From: DASXHY01 sp036272195
GTDB lineage: Bacteria; Verrucomicrobiota; Verrucomicrobiia; Limisphaerales; DASXHY01
Direction of reading: 5' to 3'
Length of the DNA stretch: 64,000 nt
NCBI GenBank assembly: GCA_036272195.1
Contig: DATAZE010000057.1
Span: 1 to 64,000, forward strand
Shown: positions 16,877 through 26,538 of the stretch, in pieces
How positions within the stretch are numbered: position 1 is the stretch's first letter
Layout of the letters: each line of letters begins with the position of its first letter
Made by a program: the position numbers and the translations under genes
The notes under the pieces: model-generated
The model's database searches: none
What the model was told of the DNA's origin: nothing
The model's input: the letters and a program-made list of their open reading frames with translations, nothing else

Positions 16877-18400
16877 ATGGATCCAGCTGACGAACGGGCC
16901 TCACAGTCGGAGGAAGCGAATTCGGGTCAACACCCAGGACTGACCCGTTTAGAACGATACGTGCCGCTGGCCGCGTGGGCGGCAGTCATTCTTGTTCTAC
17001 TATTCATCGCTCTGAAGATAACCGCTTACGGTTATCTGCCGGGAGGTGACCTGCGGCGGCATGTCGCCAAGGCATTCACGGACAAACCCTACCCCGACAT
17101 CGTCGTGATGCGGCCGGGCTACACGGTGGACAACAGTCCCGGTTGGGATTGGCTGCTGACGGCGCTGCACCGAAACGCCGGCTGGGGCAAGGATGCGCTC
17201 GTCGGTTTCTCGATTGTCGGCCTGATGCTTTGTTTCTTTTATGCGCCGCTGCCGTGGCTGCGCCGCCCGGAAGCGTGGCTGCTGGCATTGCTGACGGCGT
17301 TTCTCACCCGCCCCTCGTTGCTGGGTAATCGCCTCTCGCAGGGACGGCCCCTGGTGTTGACGGAAGCCGTTCTTATCGCCCTCCTCTTCGCCTGGGCCCG
17401 GCCCAATAGCAACCGGCCGTCCTGGTTGAAAATTGTTCTGACCTGCATCGGCTTCAGCCTTTCGGTTTGGATTCATGGCGCGTGGTATTTATGGGTGGTG
17501 CCCCTGGCGGCGTTTTTTCTGGCGGGTGCATGGCGTTCGGGCCTGTGGCTGACGGCGTGTTATGCCGCCGGAACGCTCATCGGCGGCGTGTTGAGCGGCC
17601 ACCCGTTGAGGCTTCTGGGCACTGCGTTGACCAATGTGTTTTCGATTTTCCACGAAAGTCCGCCCCAATGGATGCTGGTGGGCGAACTCGCACCTGACCG
17701 CGGGGATATTGCCGTAGTCGCGGCGCTGGCGCTCATTTTCTTGGGGAGCCGGTTGCTGGTGCGAAAAAAAACCAGCACAGTGTCCGGTGTCTGGTTGCGG
17801 CCGGTGGTCGCGTTAATGATCCTATGCTGGGTTCTCGGCTTCAAAGTGGACCGCTTCTGGGCGGACTGGGGAATTCCCGCGGCGTTAGTCTGGATGACAC
17901 TGCACTTCCAGGAGTTCCTGGAGGAATTCCAGACCGTAGCCGTGGGCAAACGCCTCGCCACGGTTGCGCTAATCGCCGCACCGCTTTATCTCGCGGCGAC
18001 GAATGACACTGACCGCCGGTACACCGCCAATTTTACACAACCCTTTCTGAGCGCCGAAGACCCTGCGTTACAGGGATGGTTTCCGGGCCATAACGGTATT
18101 TTTTACAGCGTACAGATGGACTTGTTTTACGACACGTTTTATACGAACCCAAGTGGGGACTGGCGTTACATCCTGGGATTCGAGCCGGCGCTAATGCCGG
18201 ACAACGATTTGAAAATCATGCGCCAGATTGTCGGGAGCCAGGAAGCGGTGGAAGCGTACCAGCTCTGGATTAACAAAATGCGCCCCGAGGATCGCCTCGC
18301 AATTTTCAGTTCCACCCGCCCAAATCTGCCGCAGTTGGAATGGCTCGACGCCACCCAATACATCTGGATCGGACGGCTCCCGCACACTGAATCGAAATAA
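16877..18400 (+). CDS. polytopic membrane protein of the polysaccharide locus
   Basis: A 507-aa protein with about 10-12 hydrophobic segments and a C-terminal extracytoplasmic domain (FTQPFLSAEDPALQGWFPGHNG...). The early periplasmic loop GYLPGGDLRRHVAKAF between the first two helices is similar in position to the loop of GT-C glycosyltransferases and oligosaccharide polymerases. I do not recognise the family. Its place between a GT2 gene and an epimerase gene suggests a part in glycan assembly, but this is inference. Confidence 0.65.
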   Translation: MDPADERASQSEEANSGQHPGLTRLERYVPLAAWAAVILVLLFIALKITAYGYLPGGDLRRHVAKAFTDKPYPDIVVMRPGYTVDNSPGWDWLLTALHRNAGWGKDALVGFSIVGLMLCFFYAPLPWLRRPEAWLLALLTAFLTRPSLLGNRLSQGRPLVLTEAVLIALLFAWARPNSNRPSWLKIVLTCIGFSLSVWIHGAWYLWVVPLAAFFLAGAWRSGLWLTACYAAGTLIGGVLSGHPLRLLGTALTNVFSIFHESPPQWMLVGELAPDRGDIAVVAALALIFLGSRLLVRKKTSTVSGVWLRPVVALMILCWVLGFKVDRFWADWGIPAALVWMTLHFQEFLEEFQTVAVGKRLATVALIAAPLYLAATNDTDRRYTANFTQPFLSAEDPALQGWFPGHNGIFYSVQMDLFYDTFYTNPSGDWRYILGFEPALMPDNDLKIMRQIVGSQEAVEAYQLWINKMRPEDRLAIFSSTRPNLPQLEWLDATQYIWIGRLPHTESK

Positions 18401-18472
18401 ACCCGGCCCCTTCGGAAGCAAATCGAAAAAATTCTTTGTCTTATTCCGCATTCGGCGTGCATTTATGAGTAG

Positions 18473-18619
18473 ATGACCAACGACGACATGGAATTGCTTC
18501 GGGAGTTTGCCGCCAGGCATTCCGAGGAAGCATTTGAAACGCTGGTGTCGCGTTATATTCAATTGGCTTCACTTCGACTCACCTCTCTTCGGCTCCCGGA
18601 TTTGACAGCCATGCTATAA
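18473..18619 (+). pseudogene. 5' stub of an ECF sigma factor gene
   Basis: The first 32 codons (MTNDDMELLREFAARHSEEA, then FETLVSRYIQL) match the start of the large ECF RNA polymerase sigma factors of Verrucomicrobia and Planctomycetes, which continue with a 'VYSAALR' helix. After QLAS the homology stops and the frame ends at 18619. Region 2, region 4 and any membrane extension are missing, so it cannot work as a sigma factor. The 265 nt that follow, up to 18884, hold no gene I can support. The stub suggests an old deletion or insertion at this point of the locus. Confidence 0.6.
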
Positions 18620-18884
18620 ACGCCAAAGCAAAGGAGGCCGGAAAAGACAAATGGAAATGAGCAGAATCGACTTTGGCCGGAGCGGAATGCCGGGCAAATC
18701 GGCGAAACAATTCCGGGCAAACTTCACTCCCAACAACATCTTGACCCACAACGCGTTCCAACCCATTCCAACCCTTGCGGGGAGGGGGTATGCCCCGCGC
18801 ACCGCCATGGCCGAATGCAGGAAAACATTTTGCTGGAATGGAGGAATAACGACCCTTAGGCTGGCAACCTAGTTTTATCATTGT

Positions 18885-19898
18885 ATGAAAAAGAAAATCG
18901 TTGTTTGCGGCGGCGGTGGATTCATCGGCGGGCATTTGGTTGAGGATTTATTGAAGCAAGGTCATCGCGACATTCGCGCGGTGGACATCAAGCCGATGGA
19001 CGAGTGGTATCAACGATTTCCGGAAGTGGAAAATCTCCAGCTGGATTTGCAGGACAAGGACGCCTGTGAGCAGGCGTCACGCGACGCCGGCATGGTCTAC
19101 AACCTGGCCGCCGATATGGGCGGCATGGGGTTCATCGAGAACAACCGCGCCTTGTGCATGCTCTCGGTACTCATCAATACCCATCTGCTGATGGCGGCAA
19201 AGAAATTCGGCGTTGAAAGATATTTTTACTCATCGTCGGCGTGTGTTTATCGCGCGGACAAACAAACTTCGCCGGACGTGGTGCCGCTCAAGGAAGCCGA
19301 TGCCTACCCGGCGATGCCCGAGGACGGTTACGGCTGGGAAAAGCTTTTCAGCGAGCGCATGTGCCGCCATTTCCGCGAGGACTTCGGCCTGATCACACGC
19401 ATGGCTCGTTATCACAATGTCTACGGACCGCACGGCACTTACGACGGCGGACGCGAGAAAGCGCCGGCAGCAATTTGCCGAAAAGTCATCCAGGCGAAAT
19501 TGTCCGGCAAACATGAAATTGAAATCTGGGGCGATGGCCATCAGACGCGAAGCTTCATGTATATCACCGATTGTCTGAAGGGCACGCAGGCGATTTTAAA
19601 AAGCGACATCATCGAGCCGATCAATCTGGGCAGCAGCGAAATCATCACCATCAACGGCCTCGTGGACATGGTGGAAGACATCGCGGGCATCAAGTTGAAA
19701 CGCAGCTATAATTTAAAAGCGCCCAAGGGCGTCAACGGACGTAACAGCGACAACACGCTGATCCAAAAACTCCTCGGCTGGGAACCGAACGTGCGCCTCC
19801 GTGATGGGATGGAAAAGACCTACGCGTGGATTCACGACGAAATTACGAGCGGCCGGTCACATGTTGCGAATGCGCCACTGACGGCGGCAAGGGCGTGA
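18885..19898 (+). CDS. GDP-mannose 3,5-epimerase-like SDR
   Basis: A 337-aa extended short-chain dehydrogenase/reductase. The NAD-binding loop is GGGGFIGG at 9-16, the catalytic pair Tyr149/Lys153 lies in DGYGWEK, and SSSACVY holds Cys120. The segments NLAADMGGMGFIENN, GPHGTYDGGREKAPAA and GVNGRNSDN are close to those of plant GDP-mannose 3,5-epimerase, which makes GDP-L-galactose and GDP-L-gulose. Cys120 and a Lys of the GGREK segment would be its acid/base pair. It likely makes an unusual nucleotide sugar for this locus. Other extended epimerases remain possible, but the match to this family is strong. Confidence 0.85.
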   Translation: MKKKIVVCGGGGFIGGHLVEDLLKQGHRDIRAVDIKPMDEWYQRFPEVENLQLDLQDKDACEQASRDAGMVYNLAADMGGMGFIENNRALCMLSVLINTHLLMAAKKFGVERYFYSSSACVYRADKQTSPDVVPLKEADAYPAMPEDGYGWEKLFSERMCRHFREDFGLITRMARYHNVYGPHGTYDGGREKAPAAICRKVIQAKLSGKHEIEIWGDGHQTRSFMYITDCLKGTQAILKSDIIEPINLGSSEIITINGLVDMVEDIAGIKLKRSYNLKAPKGVNGRNSDNTLIQKLLGWEPNVRLRDGMEKTYAWIHDEITSGRSHVANAPLTAARA

Positions 19899-19987
19899 AC
19901 GCGGCTGTGGTTTTTTCAAGTGTGACCGGAAGGTATGGGTAACATCGGCCCTTGCTACGTTCGCAGATGGAATCCATAATCCCACCA

Positions 19988-21241
19988 ATGTCGAGCCGGA
20001 AGCGAGTTCTCATCTCTGCTTTTGCTTGCGAGCCTCACAAGGGTTCTGAACCGGAAGTTGGCTGGCAATGGGCAAGGCAGATGGCACGTTTCCACGAAGT
20101 GACCGTTCTCACACAATCGATGTACCGGGAGGGTGTGGAGAACGAATTAAAGCGCATGGGGGATCAACCCAAACCTCACTTCCTATACTTCGACCTTCCT
20201 AAATGGCTCCAGGGGATGCGAAAATTTTCCGTGGGCCTGAGACTCTACTACGTTCTCTGGCAAAAGAAGGCCCGTGCAGTGGTCGAACGCGAGCATCGCA
20301 AAAATCCATTTGCTCTTCTCCATCATGTAACGTTCGCGGCGTTTCGTTATCCGGCCGTCATCTGGGGCCATGGAATTCCGTGTATTTGGGGTCCGGTGGG
20401 CGGAATTGAATCCATCCCTACCCCGCTTCTGCCGTGGAAGCACCCGGTGTTCTTTCTTTTGGAAGTATTCCGAAACTTCAGCAACGTGATCCAGGCCGCG
20501 CCCTATAACGAGCTGCCGAAGCGCGCCGCGGCATCCGACACGGTTCTCGTGTCAACGGTGGAAATGCAAAAGACTCTCGCCAGGTTGGGCTTTACCAGCC
20601 AGCTGATCCCCACGATTGGTCTGGAAACGCGCGACCTACCCTATCAAAGCCATCGCCAAAGCACCGGACCATTGCGGCTTCTTTACGTCGGGAAGATCAT
20701 CAGCCTCAAAGGAATCGATCTCGCGCTCGAAGCGCTCAGTCTTTCCGGCACGGATGCGACCCTGACGCTCATTGGCACGGGAAATTATCTTCCGGCCGTG
20801 CTGAGGTGCGTGAAAAAATTCGGCTTGAAAGACCGGGTCACTCTGCGAGGAAAATTGCCCAGGGAGCAGGTGCTAGCTCTCTACCCAACATTCGATGCGA
20901 TGATATTTCCGAGTTTGCATGACACCGGAGGCTTCGCGGTGATCGAAGCCATGTTCAACGAACTGCCGGTCATCTGCCTGGATTGCGGCGGCCCGGCAGT
21001 GGCCGTCCGCGACGGCTGCGGAATCCGGGTACCCGTTGAGTCGCGCAAAAGCGTGATCGAAGATCTCGCCGCCGCAATTCGTTTTTACGATCGGGATCGC
21101 GGGGCGCTTCTGACGCACGGCAAAATGGCCCGTGAAGCTATCCTGGAACATTATGACTGGGACAAAAAGGGGGACCAGATGAACAATATCTACAAAGAAA
21201 CACTCGCCCGGGCGGGGAGACAACCACAGAAAATCTCCTGA
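19988..21241 (+). CDS. glycosyltransferase family 4
   Basis: A 417-aa GT-B enzyme. The N-terminus VLISAFACEPHKGSEPEVGW is typical of a GT4 subgroup in cyanobacterial and verrucomicrobial polysaccharide loci. The donor domain has LRLLYVGKIISLKGIDLAL and FPSLHDTGGFAVIEAMFNELP, with the EX7E glutamates. The start at 19988 was chosen because the conserved strand begins there. It follows the epimerase gene by 89 nt on the same strand and converges with the GT9 gene. Confidence 0.88.
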   Translation: MSSRKRVLISAFACEPHKGSEPEVGWQWARQMARFHEVTVLTQSMYREGVENELKRMGDQPKPHFLYFDLPKWLQGMRKFSVGLRLYYVLWQKKARAVVEREHRKNPFALLHHVTFAAFRYPAVIWGHGIPCIWGPVGGIESIPTPLLPWKHPVFFLLEVFRNFSNVIQAAPYNELPKRAAASDTVLVSTVEMQKTLARLGFTSQLIPTIGLETRDLPYQSHRQSTGPLRLLYVGKIISLKGIDLALEALSLSGTDATLTLIGTGNYLPAVLRCVKKFGLKDRVTLRGKLPREQVLALYPTFDAMIFPSLHDTGGFAVIEAMFNELPVICLDCGGPAVAVRDGCGIRVPVESRKSVIEDLAAAIRFYDRDRGALLTHGKMAREAILEHYDWDKKGDQMNNIYKETLARAGRQPQKIS

Positions 21242-21286
21242 CACGCTTGCATCGAAATCCGGTTCACGCAGCAAATCTCCCGAAGT

Positions 21287-22288
21287 TTACCGGCCGTTAC
21301 TCACCCTTTTCACAAACGGCTCAATGCGCGTCCAAATTTCCGGTTCAGTCCATCCCGTAAGACAAATCGGTTCCGGAAAACGGCAATAGTCAGAACAAGG
21401 TTTGTAAGGACACGCTTTTCCCTCGACCCACTGCGCGGTCGGATGCAGTGGCGCAAACCACTCGGGCAGTTGCGGCCCAAAGATGGTGAAAGTAGGCACC
21501 CCGGCGAATGAAGCCAGATGTCCCGGCCCCGAGTCATTGCCGATGACAACAGTGGCCTTGTCCACCAGAGCCTGCAGTTCGGCAACCGTTTTCGGCGTGG
21601 CAACCCCGGTTTCCCCATTTTGGAGCCACCAATCACGCTGGCCAGGATCGCAGGCGACCTGCACTTGATATTGTTTTTCGCGGAGCCGTGTGATCAGCTT
21701 TCGATAATTCTCGAGCGGCCACACCCGGATCGGCTGGCCCGCCCCGGTATGAATGAGGATTTCATCCGGCTGACCGTCCGTGGAACGTGGAATTGTGAGA
21801 GCTTCTCTGGCCGGCAGTTCCAAGCCCAAGGCTCGCCCCAATATGCGCCAATTCTCGTAACGATGGGCCTCCGGATCCGCTCGCAAGAGCGGATCCGTCA
21901 AAAAAATCCGGCTGCCCATCCGGGGAAAACCAAGACGCCTTTTCGCTCCCGCAAACGCGAGCAGAAAATGATCGCGCGGGTCCCAGCGCGCCGAAAGCCC
22001 CACGTCGAATCGCGCCGATCGAATTTCACGTTCAAGCCGTAACATTTGCCGCCACGGCCACGCGTGCAAATGATATTTGCCCCGGAATGCCGTCCATGGC
22101 GCGACAAACGGTAACACTTTGATTTCCGGCCATAGCCTCGACTGCAAATCTTTCGCGTAAGGCTTCGCGAGGATGGTGATATCGTACTTCTGGATGGCAG
22201 CGCGAAGGAACGGAGTGGCAATGGCCAAATCACCCAACCCCCAGAGTTCGATGATCAACAGCCGCGGTTTCGTCAATGGCGCGGTCAT
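21287..22288 (-). CDS. glycosyltransferase family 9 (heptosyltransferase-like)
   Basis: A 333-aa GT-B enzyme of the ADP-heptose:LPS heptosyltransferase family, soluble or loosely membrane-bound. It begins PRLLIIELWGLGDLAIATPFLRA, the family's acceptor-domain loop, and has LIHTGAGQPIRVWPLENYRKLI and VIGNDSGPGHLASFAGVPTFTIFG, the ADP-sugar site with the conserved ND-GP-H pattern. A C-terminal Cys cluster (CPYKPCSDYCRFPEPIC) is a feature of some family members. It probably adds a heptose or related sugar to an LPS core or glycan. It begins 36 nt downstream of the polymerase-like gene on the same strand. Confidence 0.9.
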   Translation of the reverse strand: MTAPLTKPRLLIIELWGLGDLAIATPFLRAAIQKYDITILAKPYAKDLQSRLWPEIKVLPFVAPWTAFRGKYHLHAWPWRQMLRLEREIRSARFDVGLSARWDPRDHFLLAFAGAKRRLGFPRMGSRIFLTDPLLRADPEAHRYENWRILGRALGLELPAREALTIPRSTDGQPDEILIHTGAGQPIRVWPLENYRKLITRLREKQYQVQVACDPGQRDWWLQNGETGVATPKTVAELQALVDKATVVIGNDSGPGHLASFAGVPTFTIFGPQLPEWFAPLHPTAQWVEGKACPYKPCSDYCRFPEPICLTGWTEPEIWTRIEPFVKRVSNGR

Positions 22289-22324
22289 TTTGGTCTGCGG
22301 AACGAAGGCTCCGTTATGACCGTT

Positions 22325-23866
22325 TTAGACACTTGGCAAGGCAGCTGGCAGCGTCCGAAAACGCCTGGAAACCAATTGCGGTTGGACAACAGTTACTGGT
22401 TTGGTCACGCCACCATTCAGCGCAATGCTGAAACCAACAATGCCGACGAAATTCATCAAGTCAGCATGGAAGCCACCAAAAATCACGAAAAAGACAAATG
22501 TTTTCGAGATAAACAGACTTAACAAAAAAGTGTTGGTGCGCCGTATCTCAGGGTCGCCATATTTGTAGTTCGCCCATAATGCCTTGAACGAGGCGACCAG
22601 AAACCACAAAAAGGCGAGACAACCCCACACGCCGAAGGGGATGATGAGGGTCAAAGGTCCGCTATGATAGTCACCCGTTAATGCAAATCCACCCCCGACT
22701 TCTCCCATGGCTTGTGCATTGCCCAATGTTTTATAATCGTCCAAGTTGCTGGCATCAAAAGTCAGCCCTTTTCCAAGCAATAAATAACGTGGAATTTGGG
22801 GAAGAAGAGACCGCCAGATTTCCAGCCGCCATTCCGAGCTCACCTCGGCACTCATTCTTGCCACGGGATCTATTTTTAGGGGGAAAATGGCCAGGCACCG
22901 CTGAATCGGCAGCGGCATGTGGTCGGAAAAAGCCACCGTAAAGCTGCCAACGACAATCATGGCCAACACCGCGATGGGCATCAAACGGCTGCGCAGCAAA
23001 CCTTCGAAATAAAATACTAAAAGAAGCGTTAGTGCAACGGAGATGAAGGTCGATCTATAGCCACCAAACACACAGAAAAACAGAGCCGTGAAGAACAGCA
23101 CGGGCCGCCAAAATTTTCTCAAGTTCAACACTCCCTCGATGCCGTAACGCGCTACCAGAGCGTAAGTAGCGGCGACTGCGGCGACCGATAATCCACCATA
23201 ACGTTCGAGGGAGGCTTCCGCCATCGGGTTTTGTATCGCTGCCGAACTGCCACTGCTGGGAAAGAAAATATAAAGAAAATTGAAAACAGGGCCAAAAAAA
23301 CCGGCGATCTGACTGATTAAAGCAGTAAGCGAACTCAGCAAAAACAAGGTCGTATAGCGGTTACGTTTCTCCAACGGAATGCGCTGACTGATCAACGCAA
23401 AATAGCCTATGATAGCCACCCAAATCCACAAATAACGCTTTCCTCCAATGTTTTCATCTCCCATTGCTCGCAGACCAAAGCCACCGCGGAATTTTGCCGT
23501 GACTGCGACGATCAATCCCAACGTCAGGAGCGACCAGGCGATCGACGGAGCTTCCAGAAACTTTCGTTCGCGATTCAAGATATAATGACCGACGGCAATC
23601 GCGAGAGCGATACAGGCCATAGGCATCCAACCTGGCAGTGTGCCGGGCAGAAACATCATTGTTATGTACGTGTTCCACATGGCTATGAGCCAGGCGTGAT
23701 ACCAGCGGAACATCAGCGGCAGCATGAGCAGGAAAAACACTAAACCGAAGACGACGTCAGTCGTTTTATCCAGCGGGTCGGAAATCAAATAGCCCAAAAA
23801 AATCGCCAGCGGAATGCAAACGGCGTAAATAATCAGTGAGCGGGCGGCTGCGGAGTCGTTGGCCAT
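22325..23866 (-). CDS. O-antigen ligase/polymerase-like membrane protein
   Basis: A 513-aa protein with about 12 transmembrane segments. A large loop in the C-terminal half carries the features expected of the Wzy_C/WaaL family: GGYRSTF before it, a basic/acidic stretch (SEWRLEIWRSLLPQI), then LLGKGLTF and YHSGPLTLIIPFGVWG after it. Such proteins join lipid-linked repeat units or ligate them to a core in the periplasm. It lies directly upstream of the GT9 gene on the same strand. Whether it is polymerase or ligase cannot be told from the sequence. Confidence 0.8.
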   Translation of the reverse strand: MANDSAAARSLIIYAVCIPLAIFLGYLISDPLDKTTDVVFGLVFFLLMLPLMFRWYHAWLIAMWNTYITMMFLPGTLPGWMPMACIALAIAVGHYILNRERKFLEAPSIAWSLLTLGLIVAVTAKFRGGFGLRAMGDENIGGKRYLWIWVAIIGYFALISQRIPLEKRNRYTTLFLLSSLTALISQIAGFFGPVFNFLYIFFPSSGSSAAIQNPMAEASLERYGGLSVAAVAATYALVARYGIEGVLNLRKFWRPVLFFTALFFCVFGGYRSTFISVALTLLLVFYFEGLLRSRLMPIAVLAMIVVGSFTVAFSDHMPLPIQRCLAIFPLKIDPVARMSAEVSSEWRLEIWRSLLPQIPRYLLLGKGLTFDASNLDDYKTLGNAQAMGEVGGGFALTGDYHSGPLTLIIPFGVWGCLAFLWFLVASFKALWANYKYGDPEIRRTNTFLLSLFISKTFVFFVIFGGFHADLMNFVGIVGFSIALNGGVTKPVTVVQPQLVSRRFRTLPAALPSV

Positions 23867-24080
23867 ATCAGCACCTTTTACGACCGGCGGCGGTCGATTC
23901 TGTTCAAAGGATTTTTAATCATATTCGCCATTGAGCAGTTTGATTAAACCTGAGACTCGCCCGATTGGCAATTAATTTTCCACTAGCCGATGGCCTGGAA
24001 AGAGGCGGAAAGCCGACCCCTACAAGAGTGCTTTGTTTCCTTAAATCATCCTGTTACGCTTTGGCGCAGATTCTTTGTGC

Positions 24081-25085
24081 ATGAGAGTAATCCTGGACCA
24101 CCCAAATCCGTTTCTGCTCAGCCACGGCGGATTTCAGATTCAGATTGAACAAACCTATAATGCATTGCGCCACATCGGCGTGGCCGCGGAATACCTTCGC
24201 TGGTGGGACGGTGAGCAACCGGCGGATATCATACATTTTTTTGGACTACCCTCGCCGCCTTACATCTATTTGGCGAAGAAAAAAGGGCTCCGAGTCGTTT
24301 TATCCCAGTTGTTGACTGGCTTGGGTTCCCGTTCTCCCCGAGTGCTTCCGTTTCAGAAGGCCGTGATCACCGCGGCGCGAAAAACATTGCCCAATGTCAT
24401 CACCAGCCGATTTTCGTGGGAAGTTTTTGAAAAAGTCGACGCTTCGATCGCCTTGACTGATTGGGAGGCTCATTTAATGCGCTACATGTTCGGTGCTCCG
24501 AATGAGAAAGTTCATGTCGTTGCCAACGGGGTGGAAGAAGTCTTCCTTCAAAATGAACCGGCTCAACGCGGCCAATGGCTCATTTGCACGGCAACCATTG
24601 CCGAACGCAAGCGCGTGCTGGAATTGGCCCAGGCCGCGGTCATCGCGAAAACTCCCGTTTGGATCATTGGCAAACCCTATGCCGATTCTGAACCGTACGC
24701 ACAGCGCTTCCTGGAGTTTGCACGGCAAAATGCCGGCATAATCCGCTATGAAGGCGCCATTTCCGACCGCGCGCAATTGGCTCGTGTCTACCGGGAAGCA
24801 CGAGGGTTCGCGCTGTTAAGCACCATGGAAAGCCTGAGCCTCTCGGCGTTGGAAAGCGCCGCGTGTGGTTGCCCTTTGTTTCTAAGCGACTTGCCGTGGG
24901 CACGAACGACTTTTAAAGAAAGTGCTTCTTATTGCCCCATTGCTTCATCGTCACAGACGGCTCCGCATCTGCGTCGATTTTATGATGCTGCGCCCACGCT
25001 AAAGGTGCCGCCCAAGCCTCCGACATGGATTGATATCGCCGGGCAATTAAAAAAAGTATATGAACTCGTGCTGGATAGGCCGTAG
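24081..25085 (+). CDS. glycosyltransferase family 4
   Basis: A 334-aa GT-B enzyme, slightly short for the family. It begins MRVILDHPNPFLLSHGGFQIQI, with the Gly-rich acceptor-domain loop. The donor half shows KVHVVANGVEEVFLQ and FALLSTMESLSLSALESAACGCPLFLS, the EX7E-type motif. The ATG at 24081 is preferred over the TTG two codons before. The 214-nt gap before it, 23867-24080, which separates it from the divergent polymerase-like gene, must hold promoters in both directions; I saw no strong match. Confidence 0.85.
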   Translation: MRVILDHPNPFLLSHGGFQIQIEQTYNALRHIGVAAEYLRWWDGEQPADIIHFFGLPSPPYIYLAKKKGLRVVLSQLLTGLGSRSPRVLPFQKAVITAARKTLPNVITSRFSWEVFEKVDASIALTDWEAHLMRYMFGAPNEKVHVVANGVEEVFLQNEPAQRGQWLICTATIAERKRVLELAQAAVIAKTPVWIIGKPYADSEPYAQRFLEFARQNAGIIRYEGAISDRAQLARVYREARGFALLSTMESLSLSALESAACGCPLFLSDLPWARTTFKESASYCPIASSSQTAPHLRRFYDAAPTLKVPPKPPTWIDIAGQLKKVYELVLDRP

Positions 25086-25140
25086 CCTTTTTCCTTGCCC
25101 CCGGCTCTTAACGTGGTAACAACCGCATCCTTGAATTGAA

Positions 25141-26118
25141 ATGCCTAAAGTCTCGATCATAATCCCTTGCTTCAATGAAGAGGCTGTGCTGCCGGAGTTG
25201 TTTGTGCGACTCGATAAAGCCGCGGCAGGCTGGAATTTGGATTATGAAATTCTTTGCGTGGACGACGGATCGCGCGATCGGACCTGGGAATTATTAAAAA
25301 CTCAAAACCGCAAGGATCCTCGCTGGCGTTGTGTTTCATTCGCGAGAAATTTCGGGCATCAAACCGCCGTCAGTGCCGGATTGTTTTATGCCAAAGGCGA
25401 TGCCGTGGTGGTTATCGACGCGGATTTGCAGGATCCACCCGAACAACTCATCCGTTTTTTTGAAAAGTGGCGGGAGGGCTTCCAGGTGGTTTACGCCGTC
25501 CGGCAGAAACGAAAAGAAAACGCGGCCAAAAGATTCTGTTACTGGGCATTTTACCGGCTGATGGCTCGTATGACGCCATTTCACGTGCCATTGGACGCCG
25601 GCGATTTTTGCTTAATGGACCGTTGCGTCGTCGACATCATCAACCAGATGCCGGAGCGGAATCGTTTTGTCCGGGGGATGCGCGCATGGACGGGTTTCCA
25701 ACAAATTGGAATTCCCTACGAAAGAGACGCCCGGGCCGCGGGAGAACCCAAATACACCGTTGGAAAACTTCTCCACCTTGCTTGGGACGGAGTATCCTCA
25801 TTTTCTTCCGCCCCGCTTCGTTTGGCGACATATCTCGGCTTTTGGGTCTCAGGTTTTGCGTTTTTAGGAGTGATTTTCACCTTCATTCAGAAAATGTTCG
25901 CGAACCAATTTACCCGAATCGGGCTGGCGCCCAATCCCGGATTTCCTACCATCGTGATCTCCGTGCTTTTTCTGGGAGGGGTTCAACTTATCTGCCTCGG
26001 AATTCTTGGAGAGTACGTGGGACGCATCTACGATGAATTGAAACGCCGCCCCCTGTGGGTCGTGCGCGAAACTGCCGGCGTTGAGTTCTCCTTGGCACCC
26101 GGGTCGTTGAACAAATAG
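25141..26118 (+). CDS. polyprenyl-phosphate glycosyltransferase (GT2, GtrB/DPM1-like)
   Basis: A 325-aa enzyme that transfers a sugar from a nucleotide donor to undecaprenyl phosphate on the cytosolic face. The GT-A domain has VSIIIPCFNEEAVLPEL, EILCVDDGSRDRTW and VVVIDADLQDPPEQ with the DAD metal motif. Two C-terminal helices (from 230) anchor it in the membrane, as in GtrB and PglC-type enzymes. The next gene is GtrA-like, the usual partner, so the two likely make and flip a lipid-phosphate sugar. Confidence 0.92.
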   Translation: MPKVSIIIPCFNEEAVLPELFVRLDKAAAGWNLDYEILCVDDGSRDRTWELLKTQNRKDPRWRCVSFARNFGHQTAVSAGLFYAKGDAVVVIDADLQDPPEQLIRFFEKWREGFQVVYAVRQKRKENAAKRFCYWAFYRLMARMTPFHVPLDAGDFCLMDRCVVDIINQMPERNRFVRGMRAWTGFQQIGIPYERDARAAGEPKYTVGKLLHLAWDGVSSFSSAPLRLATYLGFWVSGFAFLGVIFTFIQKMFANQFTRIGLAPNPGFPTIVISVLFLGGVQLICLGILGEYVGRIYDELKRRPLWVVRETAGVEFSLAPGSLNK

Positions 26119-26127
26119 AATTCGTCA

Positions 26128-26538
26128 GTGAAAGAACTGTTTCTTCGCAATCGTCAATTCATTCTGTATTGTGTCATCGGCGCAAGCGGTGTGAGCCTGG
26201 ATTTTTTGGTTTACTCAATCTTGCTCAGGACGGGGACACTTCAATACCAGGCAGCCAATGCCGTTGGATACGCGTCCGGCACGCTGCTATCCTTTTTCCT
26301 GAATGCCAGCTTCAATTTTAGAGTCCGTAATCAGATCCTCTTAAGATTGTTTTCGTTCTGCCTCGTAGCTTCGGTGGGGTGGGCAGTTTCCGCCGGCATG
26401 CTTTACCTGTTCGTGAACCGGCTCGGGTTTGATAAGTATCTTTCCAAAATGGCCACGTTGGTCGTCGTTGTGGTTCTTCAGTATAACTTTAACCGGTTGG
26501 TTTCGTTTCGGAAATCCGCCAAGTCGAAATCAGGATGA
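26128..26538 (+). CDS. GtrA-like flippase
   Basis: A 136-aa protein with four transmembrane segments, the size and layout of GtrA. Early residues FILYCVIGASGVSLDFLVY match the first conserved helix, and AANAVGYASGTLLSFFLNASFNF the second. It is thought to flip the undecaprenyl-phosphate sugar made by the upstream GT2 enzyme. The start is GTG at 26128, 9 nt after the GT2 stop. Its stop overlaps the next ATG (ATGA at 26535), which ties it to the FAD protein. Confidence 0.9.
   Translation: MKELFLRNRQFILYCVIGASGVSLDFLVYSILLRTGTLQYQAANAVGYASGTLLSFFLNASFNFRVRNQILLRLFSFCLVASVGWAVSAGMLYLFVNRLGFDKYLSKMATLVVVVVLQYNFNRLVSFRKSAKSKSG

Noticed and set aside
18651..18872. 73-codon plus-strand frame before the epimerase gene
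   Set aside because: No family, no ribosome-binding site and low-complexity composition; treated as non-coding remnant sequence.
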